64,000 nt of DNA. Source: Gemmatimonadota bacterium. Its GTDB lineage: Bacteria; Gemmatimonadota; Gemmatimonadetes; Gemmatimonadales; GWC2-71-9. Positions 1-7,613 of the stretch are shown here, piece after piece (position 1 is the first letter of the stretch; each line of letters opens with the position of its first letter). The notes under the pieces are model-generated. The model was not told the DNA's origin, searched no databases, and was given only the letters and a program-made list of their open reading frames with translations. The position numbers and the translations under genes were made by a program. The stretch is from positions 1-64,000 of the forward strand of contig JADJPD010000015.1 in the NCBI GenBank assembly GCA_016713435.1, in the 5' to 3' direction.

Positions 1-471
1 CTCCATGCGCTGCAGGCCGAGCCCGCCGAAGAGTGAGTCCGCCTCGGTGTACCGGCCGAGCTCGAGCGCGAGCTCGCCGAGCGTGGCGCGGGTGACGATG
101 TCCTCGGGTGCCGCGACACCGAGGGGCCAGAGCACCCGGCGCGCCTCGGCGAACCGGTGGCCGGCCATCAGCGAGGCCACCATCACCCGGGCGGCGTCGG
201 CGTTCCGGCCGTGGCGGAGCCTGAGGCTCGCGCGGGCCAGCGTCTCGGCGCGGGCGAGGTCGGAGGCGCTGCCGGTGGCGCGGCTGCGTGCCAGGTAGAG
301 GCCGCCGAGCACGGCGCGGTCCCGGGCGCCGTAGGGATCGCGGGGCAGCCGGGATTCATAGAAGGCGATGTCGCCTGCGAGGATGCGGGCGTCGTCGCGG
401 GTGGCCGGGGGCGTGCCCGGCGCACAGGCGGCCCCGAGGGCCAGGAGCAGGAAGGGAAGCAGGCGTCGCAT
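1..471 (-). CDS. TPR-like lipoprotein, C-terminus beyond window
   Basis: The reading frame is open from ATG at 471 to the window edge (157 codons) and the end of the gene is missing. The N-terminus is MRRLLPFLLLALGAAC followed by APG, a short hydrophobic signal with a probable lipid-attachment Cys at residue 16, although the lipobox is weak. The rest is Ala/Leu/Arg-rich helical sequence with tetratricopeptide character, for example an ADLARAETLARASLRL-like stretch and EARRVLWPLG. It is the third gene of a minus-strand group after the two DUF4331 parts. This suggests a periplasmic or outer-membrane-anchored scaffold that acts with them, but that is inference. No enzyme motif is visible. Confidence 0.75.
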   Translation of the reverse strand, partial: MRRLLPFLLLALGAACAPGTPPATRDDARILAGDIAFYESRLPRDPYGARDRAVLGGLYLARSRATGSASDLARAETLARASLRLRHGRNADAARVMVASLMAGHRFAEARRVLWPLGVAAPEDIVTRATLGELALELGRYTEADSLFGGLGLQRME

Positions 472-527
472 CGGGCCTCCGGCCGGATCGGCCCGCACCA
501 CCGTGGCGCGGGCCGGCCCGGTCCGCC

Positions 528-1094
528 TCAGTTGGGTGCGCCGAGGTAGGGGAAGGTCGCGGAGAACTGGCTGTCGTTCGCCGTGTTGTCCGTGGTGAGC
601 GCCGGCGTGGTGTGCGTCGGGTCGGCACCGAACGGGTCGCCGAACACCGCCAGCAGCGCGAGGTCCACCACGTCGTCGGGCAGCTTGCGGCCGCCCCAGC
701 CGTTGGCGAGCGGCGGGACGCCGATCCAGTTGAGCCAGCTGGCCGTGGCCGGGTCCTTGTCGGTCTGCACGATGAGCATGTCCGGGAGCAGCACGCTCGC
801 CAGCACGCCCACGTAGCCCGAGTCGCGTCCCGCGAAGGTCGTGGGCGAGCCGAGCACCAGGTGCGCGTAGATCTCGGGACCGATCAGCGCCCCGTCCTGG
901 TCGGGACCGATGCTGCCGTGGGTCGGGTGGCTGCGCTTGTCGAGCAGCACCTCGCTGATGAGCGGGTTGCCGAGCCGCTGCACCTGGTTGTAGGTCGTGG
1001 TCCGCGAGGGACCGAGGTTGTTGCCGTTGCCGTCGTCGCTGCAGCCGGCCAGCGCGGCGGCCAGCAGGACGAGGGAGAGGATGCGCGTCTGCAT
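528..1094 (-). CDS. DUF4331-type lipoprotein, C-terminal half
   Basis: 188 residues. It begins with a lipoprotein signal (lipobox LAGC, Cys18) and an Asp/Asn/Gly linker. The mature part carries the QRLGNPLISEVLLDKRSHP stretch and the GWGGRKLPDDVVD segment that I associate with the C-terminal part of DUF4331 proteins. The N-terminal part of that family is encoded by the next gene upstream, 22 bases away, so a normally single-chain protein appears split in two, each half with its own export signal. The function of the family is unknown. The protein is probably periplasmic or at the outer membrane. No indel is needed to explain the split, because both genes have clean starts and signals. Confidence 0.8.
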   Translation of the reverse strand: MQTRILSLVLLAAALAGCSDDGNGNNLGPSRTTTYNQVQRLGNPLISEVLLDKRSHPTHGSIGPDQDGALIGPEIYAHLVLGSPTTFAGRDSGYVGVLASVLLPDMLIVQTDKDPATASWLNWIGVPPLANGWGGRKLPDDVVDLALLAVFGDPFGADPTHTTPALTTDNTANDSQFSATFPYLGAPN

Positions 1095-1116
1095 GGTCGT
1101 TGGTCTCCGGTCGGGG

Positions 1117-1842
1117 TCAGCGGCTCAGGGTGCCCCAGATGCCCAGCTTGCCCGGCGCGCCGTTCTCGAGCAGCGCGCTCGGCAGCTCGATGACGATCGA
1201 GAGCACGTTGTAGCCGGCCGTGTAGTTGACGCCCGGGCTGCGGAAGCCGGGCTGGGGCAGGGCGCAGGCGCCGGCGAGCGGGCCCGAGGCGGGCCGCCGG
1301 TCGGGGAGAATGCAGAACGCCGCCTCGAGGTCGATGAAGAACGGGTCGTCCCGCGGTCCCGCGAAGGCCTGGATGCCGCTGGCGCTGCCGAAGGGGGTGT
1401 TGAGGTCGCCGCGGAGTACGGGGGCGTCGTTGTCCACCACGTTCATCATCGGTCCCACCACGACTGGTGCCGCCGGGCCGTGCACCACCACCTGCTGGTT
1501 GGCGCCGGTGCCCGTGAAGCTCACCTGGATCACCCGATCCTCCACGGCGTCACCGTCGTTGTCCACCTTGAACTGGTACAGGATGTTCGGGTCGAAGGTC
1601 GCCGTCGGGGATTCCGCCGGGGTGAGGAAGCCGCTCGTGTTCATCACCAGCACGATCCGGCCGGGGGCCGAACCGGGGAACGCGTACACGTCGGTCATGT
1701 CCATCCGCGGGTTGAACTCCACCAGGGGCGTGTCCTGGTGGTCCGAGCCCACCGCCACCGTCGCGCCGCCGGCAAGTGCGCCGGCGACGAGGAGGGTGGC
1801 GAAGGCCCGCTGGGTGCGCGTCCGCGCGCGCCATGGCAGCAT
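1117..1842 (-). CDS. DUF4331-type exported protein, N-terminal half
   Basis: 241 residues from ATG at 1842. A start further upstream is possible, but this one gives an Arg-rich n-region and a hydrophobic core (ATLLVAGALAGGATVAVG) followed by SDHQDTP. The SDHQDTP motif, the DMTDVYAF segment and FDPNILYQFKVDNDGD are characteristic of the DUF4331 N-terminus. The protein ends after about 240 residues with LGIWGTLSR, where longer family members continue into the region carried by the downstream gene. It is probably the first gene of a three-gene minus-strand unit with the C-terminal half and the TPR-like lipoprotein. It is exported, and its activity is unknown. Confidence 0.8.
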   Translation of the reverse strand: MLPWRARTRTQRAFATLLVAGALAGGATVAVGSDHQDTPLVEFNPRMDMTDVYAFPGSAPGRIVLVMNTSGFLTPAESPTATFDPNILYQFKVDNDGDAVEDRVIQVSFTGTGANQQVVVHGPAAPVVVGPMMNVVDNDAPVLRGDLNTPFGSASGIQAFAGPRDDPFFIDLEAAFCILPDRRPASGPLAGACALPQPGFRSPGVNYTAGYNVLSIVIELPSALLENGAPGKLGIWGTLSR

Positions 1843-2030
1843 GGGTGTGCTCCGGTTGAGGGTGCGGTGGCCGACCTCGCGCCGGCCCGACGGAGAGGGG
1901 TCTCCCCGCCTGCACCCTCGGTACGCCGGGGGGCGAGGGACCGGATGCATCACCCGCCTGACCAATCCAACCGGCGGCGGACGGCGGTACGGTTCCTCCT
2001 GCCTGACATTCGGCGTCCCTCGCCGGTCCC

Positions 2031-2068
2031 AAAAAACAATGCCGCCGACGGCAGGGGCCTTCGGCGGC
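2031..2068 (-). terminator. Rho-independent terminator after thiO
   Basis: Perfect 8-bp arms GCCGCCGA (2041-2048) and TCGGCGGC (2061-2068) enclose a 12-base loop. On the minus strand the hairpin is followed by ATTGTTTTTT. It lies 24 bases after the thiO stop codon. Confidence 0.75.
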
Positions 2069-2091
2069 GTGGACTCGAACAGCAGGGGCTG

Positions 2092-3201
2092 CTACCAGGC
2101 CCAGAACCGCTCCGGCCGCACCCGCTCGAGGTGATTCACTTCCTTCTCCCCGTTGATGAGCGAGGTGATGATCTGGCCGGTGACGGCGCTCAGCAGGATC
2201 CCGTTCCGTCCATGCCCCAGCGCATACCAGAGTCCCGGCAGCTTGGGCTCGGCGCCGATGATCGGGAGGCCGTCCGGGGTCACCGGCCGGAGCCCGGCCC
2301 AGGTGCGGAGCCGCGGCTCCTGCACCGCCTGCGGCCAGAGCATCCCGATCTTCGCCATCACTTCCTTGAGGCCATCCTCGGTGGGCTCCGCCGTGTAGCC
2401 GGCGTGCTCCATGGTGCTGCCCACCACCGCCTCGCCGTCGCGCGCCACCACGTAGCAGCCGCGGCCGTGGATGATGGCCGGCGGCACGCCCTCGGGCCAG
2501 GCGAGCGCCGCCATCTGGCCCCGCACCGGCTCCACCGCGATGGGCCGCGGCAACCCGGTGAGCTCGCGCGCCCAGGCGCCGGCGGCGAGCACCACGTGCT
2601 CCGCCGCGTAGCTCTCCCGCCCGAACACGCCGATCAGCTTGCCGCCCGCCTTCTCGAGGCCGAGCACCCGGTCCTGCACCACGGTGGCACCGAGACGCGC
2701 GGCGTCGGCCACCAGCGCATCCACCAGCTTGAGCGGATGTACCGCCGCGTCGCGGAGCGACCAGAGCGCCCCGAACCCCGGCGCCACGTACGGCCAGCGG
2801 GCCCGCACCTCCCCCGCGTCGAACCAGTCGCAGAGGTGGCCCTGCTGCCGCTGCCACGCCACCCGCGACCGGAGCCACGCCGCATCCGGCTCGTCCATCG
2901 CGATCCGGGCGATGCCCGGGTGCCAATACCCGACGTCGATCCCGGTGCTGGCCTTGAGCCGCGGGGCCAGGTCCGCCAGCCGCTCCCGCCCGGCGATGCC
3001 CATCTCGAAGAGCGGGTCGTCCTCGCCACCCGCCACCTGGGCGGCCAGCATGCCCGCGGCCGCCCGCCACCCGGCCCCCGGGGCGTCGCCGCGCTCCAGG
3101 AGGAGCACCCGGCGTCCCGCCTCCGCGAGGTCTCGGGCGCAGGCGGCCCCCACGGGGCCCCCGCCCACCACGATCACGTCGTATCTTGTTGCTTGTGTCA
3201 C
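2092..3201 (-). CDS. thiO: Glycine oxidase / FAD-dependent D-amino acid oxidase
   Basis: 369 residues from GTG at 3201, chosen because VTQATRYDVIVVGGG puts the Rossmann dinucleotide motif at the usual N-terminal position. Longer starts would run into the divergent gene. Features seen are the GGGPVGAACARDLAEAG FAD-binding fold with the acidic strand end LLLER, a central DAO substrate domain, GWRAAAGMLAAQ, and the C-terminal GLRPVTPDGLPIIG and GHGRNGILLS motifs typical of ThiO/DadA-like oxidases. ThiO oxidises glycine to iminoglycine/glyoxylate for the thiazole of thiamine. No other thiamine gene is near, so a general D-amino-acid or sarcosine oxidase role remains possible. It is transcribed alone, with its own terminator. 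Confidence 0.85.
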   Translation of the reverse strand: MTQATRYDVIVVGGGPVGAACARDLAEAGRRVLLLERGDAPGAGWRAAAGMLAAQVAGGEDDPLFEMGIAGRERLADLAPRLKASTGIDVGYWHPGIARIAMDEPDAAWLRSRVAWQRQQGHLCDWFDAGEVRARWPYVAPGFGALWSLRDAAVHPLKLVDALVADAARLGATVVQDRVLGLEKAGGKLIGVFGRESYAAEHVVLAAGAWARELTGLPRPIAVEPVRGQMAALAWPEGVPPAIIHGRGCYVVARDGEAVVGSTMEHAGYTAEPTEDGLKEVMAKIGMLWPQAVQEPRLRTWAGLRPVTPDGLPIIGAEPKLPGLWYALGHGRNGILLSAVTGQIITSLINGEKEVNHLERVRPERFWAW

Positions 3202-3212
3202 AGGCTGGCCCA

Positions 3213-3240
3213 GGAAACTTTTTGGAACGTCCCCCGTACG
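3213..3240 (+). promoter_or_regulatory. Possible ECF-type promoter of the small membrane protein
   Basis: GGAAAC (3213-3218) and CGTACG (3235-3240) are separated by 16 bases, which resembles the -35/-10 pair of extracytoplasmic-function sigma factors. It lies about 36 bases before the ATG at 3277. This rests on sequence resemblance alone. Confidence 0.25.
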
Positions 3241-3276
3241 ACGGGGCGAGACCGCTTCCGTCCGGAGGAACATAGC

Positions 3277-3486
3277 ATGATCCGCAGCCTGCTCGGGTTC
3301 GCCCTGCTCGCCATCGTGGCCTGGTTTGCCCTGCAGCTCTTTTTCGGGCTGTTCGGGTTCGTCGTGGGGATCTTCGGGAGGCTGCTCTGGCTGGCCTTCC
3401 TCGGCTTCCTGGTCTACCTGATGCTCAAGGTCTTTGCGCCGGAAACGGCGGCCAGGGTCCGGGAGATGATCTCCGGCAAGGCCTGA
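3277..3486 (+). CDS. Small hydrophobic membrane protein
   Basis: 69 residues, preceded by a good ribosome binding site (GGAGG at 3264-3268, 8 bases from ATG). It has two hydrophobic segments (about residues 5-25 and 27-50) joined by a Gly/Phe-rich turn (FFGLFGFVVGIFG), then a short charged tail TAARVREMISGKA. No family recognised. It sits alone between thiO (divergent) and a strong terminator, so it is a monocistronic small membrane protein. Confidence 0.75.
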   Translation: MIRSLLGFALLAIVAWFALQLFFGLFGFVVGIFGRLLWLAFLGFLVYLMLKVFAPETAARVREMISGKA

Positions 3487-3507
3487 GTTCCACGAGGGTG
3501 AAACGTC

Positions 3508-3553
3508 ACCGGGCGCCGCGCAAGTCACCGCGCGGCGCCCGGTCGTCTTTTCG
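3508..3553 (+). terminator. Strong Rho-independent terminator
   Basis: A perfect 14-bp inverted repeat (3508-3521 with 3530-3543, arm ACCGGGCGCCGCGC) with an 8-base loop, followed by CGTCTTTT. It lies 21 bases after the small membrane protein gene and before the end of the convergent minus-strand operon, so it may serve both. Confidence 0.85.
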
Positions 3554-3564
3554 GACCCCCGGAT

Positions 3565-4023
3565 TCAGGGCAGCAGGGAGGAGTGAGCGTGCACCACCCG
3601 CCAGCGCCCATCGGGCTGGCGGGCAAAGACCAGCGTGGCGTGCGCCTCCCGGATGAGGTCCCGGCCGGTGGCCACCCAGCGGTACTCCACCAGCGTCCAC
3701 GCCAGCTCCCCGCTCACCTCCACGCGCGTGGTCCCCACCGCCACCTCGCCACCGGCCTCGATGCCGGCAAAGCGGGGCGGCATCGAGCGGCGCTGGCCCT
3801 GGGCAATGACCTCGGCGTCGCGGGCGTAGAGCGAGTCGGCCCGCTCCAGGCGGGCATCCGCCGCGAGGGCGAGGGTGGCGCGCTCGCCGAGCTGGTCGGC
3901 GAGGTCGTGGGCGGCCGCGGCCGCCGCCACGGGCGCCGGGGCGAGGCCGGCGGCCCGGGGGCCGCCGCTGCAGCCGGCGATCCCCGCCAGGAGGACGAGC
4001 GGAATCCGCTCAGCCCAGCGCAT
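3565..4023 (-). CDS. NTF2-like (SnoaL/DUF4440-type) lipoprotein
   Basis: 152 residues with a lipoprotein signal (lipobox IAGC, Cys18). The mature part has a helix (DLADQLGERATLALAADARLERADSLYARDAEVIA-type, shown only in part) and a C-terminal beta region ending TLVFARQPDGRWRVVHAHSS, the signature end of SnoaL/DUF4440 NTF2-like domains. These domains bind small molecules or act as isomerases, and the substrate here is unknown. It overlaps the upstream gene by 14 bases and is the last gene of the glycosyltransferase operon. Confidence 0.75.
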   Translation of the reverse strand: MRWAERIPLVLLAGIAGCSGGPRAAGLAPAPVAAAAAAHDLADQLGERATLALAADARLERADSLYARDAEVIAQGQRRSMPPRFAGIEAGGEVAVGTTRVEVSGELAWTLVEYRWVATGRDLIREAHATLVFARQPDGRWRVVHAHSSLLP

Positions 4024-4963
4024 CGGCCACCGCCCAGGCCAGGAGGGGGAGGAGGAGCTCGTGGTGCCCGGTCAGCATGAGGCCGGTGCCGCCCGCTTTC
4101 GTGGGGCGTTCCACCACGTTCACCCGCGGGCGATAGTGGCGGATCATGTCGAAGTCGGCGGCGAGGAAATCCGTGGGGCGCCCCTCGCCCAGGTTTCGGG
4201 CGATGGTGAGCGCCTTGAGGAACACCTCGGGGAGCACCACGGCGCTGCCGAGGTTGAGCACCACGCCGCCCTGATGCAGCGCGGGGAGCGAGCCGGCCAG
4301 GCGGCGGAAGTCGCGGAAGGTGGTGGCGCCGAGCGCGGCGCCGTCCGCCAGCGGGTGCTGATGGATGATCTCGGCGCCGATGGCGGCGTGCACCGTGACG
4401 GGCACGTCGTGCGCGTGGCAGGCGGCCAGCACGGAGACTTCCCGGCCCGGACACTCGGCGCGGGCGGCGAGCGCACCGGCCAACCCCTCCCCGAAGCCCT
4501 GGCCGGCGGCGTGCGCGGCGCGAATGGCGGTGTTCATCTCGGCGCCGGTTTCCTCGGCCATGCCGAAGGTGCCGTCGCCGAGGCCCTTCTCCACGTCCTC
4601 GCTGGTGCCGCCGAAGGCGGCGAGCTCGAAGTCGTGGATGGCGGCCGCGCCGTTCAGGGCCACGTGGGTGATGATGCCCCGGCGCACCCAGTCGGCCAGC
4701 AGGGGGCCGATGCCCACCTTGATGACGTGGCCGCCCACGAGCACCACGACCCCCTTCCCGCCGCGATGCGCCGACGCAATCGCGGCCGCCACCTGGCGCA
4801 GGTGGTCGGCCGCGAGGACGTGCGGGAGGCTGTCGAGGAACGCCTTGAAGGAGCGGTCCGCCCCGGGCGGGGCGGCGAGCAGGGCGCGCGCCACCTTGTT
4901 GGCGCGCGCCCCGACGGGAACGGTGCGGAGCTTGGAGAGGTCGGGCTCGCGGTAGCGGCTCAC
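4010..4963 (-). CDS. Conserved protein of unknown function (possible deoxyhypusine-synthase-like fold)
   Basis: 317 residues, no signal peptide, no membrane segment. Strikingly motif-rich: LVGGHVIKVGIGPLLADW, LNGAAAIHDFELAAFGGTSE, FGMAEETGAEMN, VHAAIGAEIIHQHP, NLGSAVVLPEVFLKAL and TGHHELLLPLL. This looks like an enzyme with a nucleotide-type Gly-rich site and several conserved His/Asp/Glu. I recall similar proteins in other soil bacteria labelled hypothetical or deoxyhypusine-synthase-like, but I cannot confirm that link from sequence. It overlaps the DUF3108 gene by 4 bases (ATGA) and the lipoprotein by 14, so it is translationally coupled within the glycosyltransferase operon. No function is assigned. 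Confidence 0.7.
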   Translation of the reverse strand: MSRYREPDLSKLRTVPVGARANKVARALLAAPPGADRSFKAFLDSLPHVLAADHLRQVAAAIASAHRGGKGVVVLVGGHVIKVGIGPLLADWVRRGIITHVALNGAAAIHDFELAAFGGTSEDVEKGLGDGTFGMAEETGAEMNTAIRAAHAAGQGFGEGLAGALAARAECPGREVSVLAACHAHDVPVTVHAAIGAEIIHQHPLADGAALGATTFRDFRRLAGSLPALHQGGVVLNLGSAVVLPEVFLKALTIARNLGEGRPTDFLAADFDMIRHYRPRVNVVERPTKAGGTGLMLTGHHELLLPLLAWAVADALG

Positions 4964-5739
4964 GTGCCCGGGGCCTGGGTGATCTTCTCCAGCCGGAGCG
5001 TCACGGTGCCGAAGGGCAGCTTGGCGCGGATCTGCACCGGGATGTGCCGGGGATCGTCGGTGATCCAGAGCATGGCCTGCGAGCGCGGGGCGAAGAGCCC
5101 GTCGTCGCCCACCACGGGGTTGAGGACGATGCAGTTGATCTCGCTGTCGTCCGGCATTTCCATCTTCTCCCGCTTCACCGCCTTGATGACCACCGGGTTC
5201 ACTTCCGCCCGGAAGTAGCGCTCGTAGCGGTAGGTCTTCCCCACCTCCAGCGTCAGGGTGCGGAGGAAGTAGAAGAAGGCGGCGTCATCGAGCGGGGCCG
5301 CGACGGTGGGCTTGATGGTGCCCGGCCGCTGCTCCTGGGTGTAGATGAGCGAGTCGGGGAAGATGTCGTAGTAGCGCTTCCGCTCCTTGCCGTTCTCCAC
5401 CAGGTCCTGGGTGAAGCGGCGGGAGATGAGGTCCTCGGTGCCGGTCCACGACTTGAGGATGTTGGTGCTGGAGTAGAAGGGCGCCTTGGCGTCGAGGCCG
5501 AACTCGAACACGAACGACTCGTGCCCGCGCAGCGTGTCGATGCCCACGACGGTCATCCACGCCGTGCCGAGCCGCAGGATGCCGAGCTTGGCGGAGTACT
5601 GGAACCGTTCCCCCACCTTGAAGGGATAGTCGGTCCGCGGGGCCGTCACGATGACCGTGGCCGGCGCGGGCGCCGCAAGCGGCGCGGGGGCGGGATGACT
5701 GAACAGCCCCATGCTGACCAGGGCAACGAGCGACTTCAT
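4960..5739 (-). CDS. DUF3108 exported protein
   Basis: 259 residues with a short hydrophobic N-terminus (MKSLVALVSMGLFS then a Pro/Ala linker), followed by the DUF3108 pattern: PFKVGERFQYSAKLG, GTAWMTVVGID, SARYDIFPDSLIY-like region, FYFLRTLTLEVGKTY and the end IPVQIRAKLPFGTVTLRL. The family is periplasmic and beta-rich. It is often found with cell-envelope or lipid-transfer genes, but its activity is not established. It overlaps the upstream GT2 gene by 4 bases and the downstream gene by 4 bases, so it belongs to the same operon. Confidence 0.8.
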   Translation of the reverse strand: MKSLVALVSMGLFSHPAPAPLAAPAPATVIVTAPRTDYPFKVGERFQYSAKLGILRLGTAWMTVVGIDTLRGHESFVFEFGLDAKAPFYSSTNILKSWTGTEDLISRRFTQDLVENGKERKRYYDIFPDSLIYTQEQRPGTIKPTVAAPLDDAAFFYFLRTLTLEVGKTYRYERYFRAEVNPVVIKAVKREKMEMPDDSEINCIVLNPVVGDDGLFAPRSQAMLWITDDPRHIPVQIRAKLPFGTVTLRLEKITQAPGT

Positions 5740-6533
5740 CGGGTGGCCTCCTCGAGTTCCGGGTCGGCGGCCTCACGGCCGGCGCCCTTTGGCGCCGCCG
5801 CGGACCGCTCGGCCTTGATCCGGAGACGTCCCCCCACCGCCCACAGTTCCTTGGCGAGTGGCCAGGGATCGATCCGGCTTGGCCGCTGGCGAAGGTCGTG
5901 ACGTTCCACGACGTTCACCACCTCCACCCGACGCGATTGTCGTGCCACTTTCCCGATGAGCTCCGCATTGGCCGCCCAGCCTTCATTAGTAAGCAGCGCA
6001 TTTTCCTCCGCCCGGAACGCCGCCTTGAGAGCCGCCAAGCGGAACGCGGCGTAGCCCGAGACGATGTCGCGGACGCCCGGAACCCGGACATTCCGGAGCA
6101 GCATCCCCGCGTAGCGGCGAACCAGGCGTGCGCCACGCCGCGGCTCGCCGGTGACGGACGCCTCACCCACCACGAGATCCGCACCACTCTCCAGCCGCTT
6201 CACCATCTCCGGCAGGTACTCCGGGCCGTGGGTGAAGTCCGCGGACATGAGGACGGCGGCGTCGCGCTTGGGGCGGTCGGTGCGGTCCAGCGCCAGGCGG
6301 AGCAGCTCCTCGACGCTCTTCGCGTAGCCCTGGCGCTCGCCATGGCGGATGACGGTGAGGGGCAGGGCGGTGGTGTAGGGCTCGAGGATCTCCGCCGTGG
6401 CGTCGGTGGAGCCGTCGTCCGCCACGAGGATCTCGTACTCGCGCGGGAAGGCCTGGAAGGTCTTGCGGATCTTCCAGAGCATGAGCCCGACCGTGGCGCT
6501 CTCGTTGTGGCTCGGCACGCAGACGTACAGCAT
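5736..6533 (-). CDS. GT2-family glycosyltransferase
   Basis: 265 residues. The GT-A fold is evident: VCVPSHNESATVGLMLW at the N-terminus, VADDGSTDATAE (nucleotide-sugar Asp), RHGERQGYAKSVEE and SADFTHGPEYLPEM in place of the usual DADLSH metal-binding segment. It resembles dolichyl/polyprenyl-phosphate mannosyl- or glucosyltransferases, but there is no C-terminal membrane pair. It starts 19 bases after the GT4 gene and overlaps DUF3108. It probably transfers a sugar to a lipid carrier or an envelope glycan. Donor and acceptor are unknown. Confidence 0.85.
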   Translation of the reverse strand: MLYVCVPSHNESATVGLMLWKIRKTFQAFPREYEILVADDGSTDATAEILEPYTTALPLTVIRHGERQGYAKSVEELLRLALDRTDRPKRDAAVLMSADFTHGPEYLPEMVKRLESGADLVVGEASVTGEPRRGARLVRRYAGMLLRNVRVPGVRDIVSGYAAFRLAALKAAFRAEENALLTNEGWAANAELIGKVARQSRRVEVVNVVERHDLRQRPSRIDPWPLAKELWAVGGRLRIKAERSAAAPKGAGREAADPELEEATR

Positions 6534-6551
6534 GAGTCCTCAGTGTGGCGT

Positions 6552-7609
6552 TCAGCGGAGGGAACGATACACCGAGCGGACCCCCGCTGCCATCCTCGGC
6601 AGCGCAAAGCGCTCCGCCTGCGCCGGCCCCGCCTCCCGGAGGCGCGCCTGGACGGCCGCATCGCCGAGGAGGTGGTGGATGGCGTCGGCGAGGGCCGCGC
6701 CGTCGGCGGGGGGACGAGCAGGCCGGCGTCGCCGACGGCCTCGGGGAGGCCGCCGGCGCGCGTCGCCACCACGGGGATGCCGAGGGCAAGGGCGTCGAGG
6801 ACGGAGGTGTTGAGGCCCTCCTCACGGGAGGCGGCGACGCACACCGTCGCGGCGGCGAGGCAGGGCAGGACGTCGTCCCGCCAGCCGGCGAGGTGGACGT
6901 GCGCGCCGAGGCCGCGCTCGGCGATGCGGGCCTCGAGCGCGGGACGGAGCGGGCCGTCGCCAAGCAGGAGCCAGTGGAGCGCCGGCTGGCGGGTGCGCAG
7001 GCGCTCGGCGGCGTCGAGGAGCAGGGCGGGGTCCTTGTGGGCCACGAGCGCGGCGACGCTCACCGCCACGGGCGCCCCGGCGGGGATGCCGAACGCCTGC
7101 GCCAGGTCGGCCGGCGGGGTGCCGCGGGTGGCGTCGAGATCCACGGCCGAGGGGACCACGGTGATGCGCTCGTCGGCGACGCCGCCCTGGCGGAGCACGG
7201 CGCGCACCGCTTCCGAGATGGCGATGACCGCATCCGCGTGGCGCCAGAAGTAGGGGCGGCGGAGCGGGAAGTCCACCCGGCGCGTGGCCACCACGCGGGC
7301 CCGGCGCAGGCTCGCCGCGAGGGTGGCGAGTGCCAGCGCGTGGGCGTCGTGCGCGTGCACGAGGGTGCCGGGATGGAGCTGGCGGAGCAGGGTGGGGAGG
7401 ACGCGCGGGTCGTAGGCGGCGGTCCACGGCGCCGGCACCACCGGCAGCCCCTCGGCGGCGAGCCGCCGCGCGAGTTCGCTGCCCTGCCCGGTGACCACGC
7501 CCTGCGCCACGCCCTCCCGCGCCAGGCCGCGCGCCAGCAGCAGCACCTGCCGCTGCCCGCCGCGCCACTCCCGGCCGCTGGCCAGGTGCACCACCCGCGG
7601 GTCGGGCAC
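6552..7609 (-). CDS. GT4-family glycosyltransferase (frameshifted at about 6708-6713)
   Basis: From ATG 7609 the frame gives a typical GT-B/GT4 protein: VVHLASGREWRGGQRQVLLLARGL, LVHAHDAHALALATLAASL, ITVVPSAVDLD, LLGDGPLRPALEARI, CVAASREEGLNTSVLDAL and VVATRAGGLPEAVGDAGLLVP. In the run of six C (minus strand) at 6708-6713 the frame breaks. Adding one C restores PPADGAALADAIHHLLGD and a normal end SVYRSLR with stop at 6552, exactly where the GT2 gene should begin. The length of 1,058 bases fits one missing base. A sequencing error is likelier than a dead gene. It starts 4 bases after the histidine kinase stop. Confidence 0.85.
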
Positions 7610-7613
7610 GGGC

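Noticed and set aside
2070..2110. tRNA-like words (ACTCGAACAGC...) near 2070-2100
   Set aside because: They overlap the thiO end and do not form a cloverleaf. No acceptor or anticodon stem was found.
3202..3276. Riboswitch (thiamine or glycine) upstream of thiO
   Set aside because: The gap to the divergent gene is only 75 bases, and I see none of the conserved TPP or glycine aptamer boxes.
997..3486. An 829-codon plus-strand frame covering DUF4331 and thiO
   Set aside because: Composition is Arg/Gly/His-rich without domains. Only its last 69 codons, the small membrane protein, are real; the rest is a shadow of minus-strand genes.
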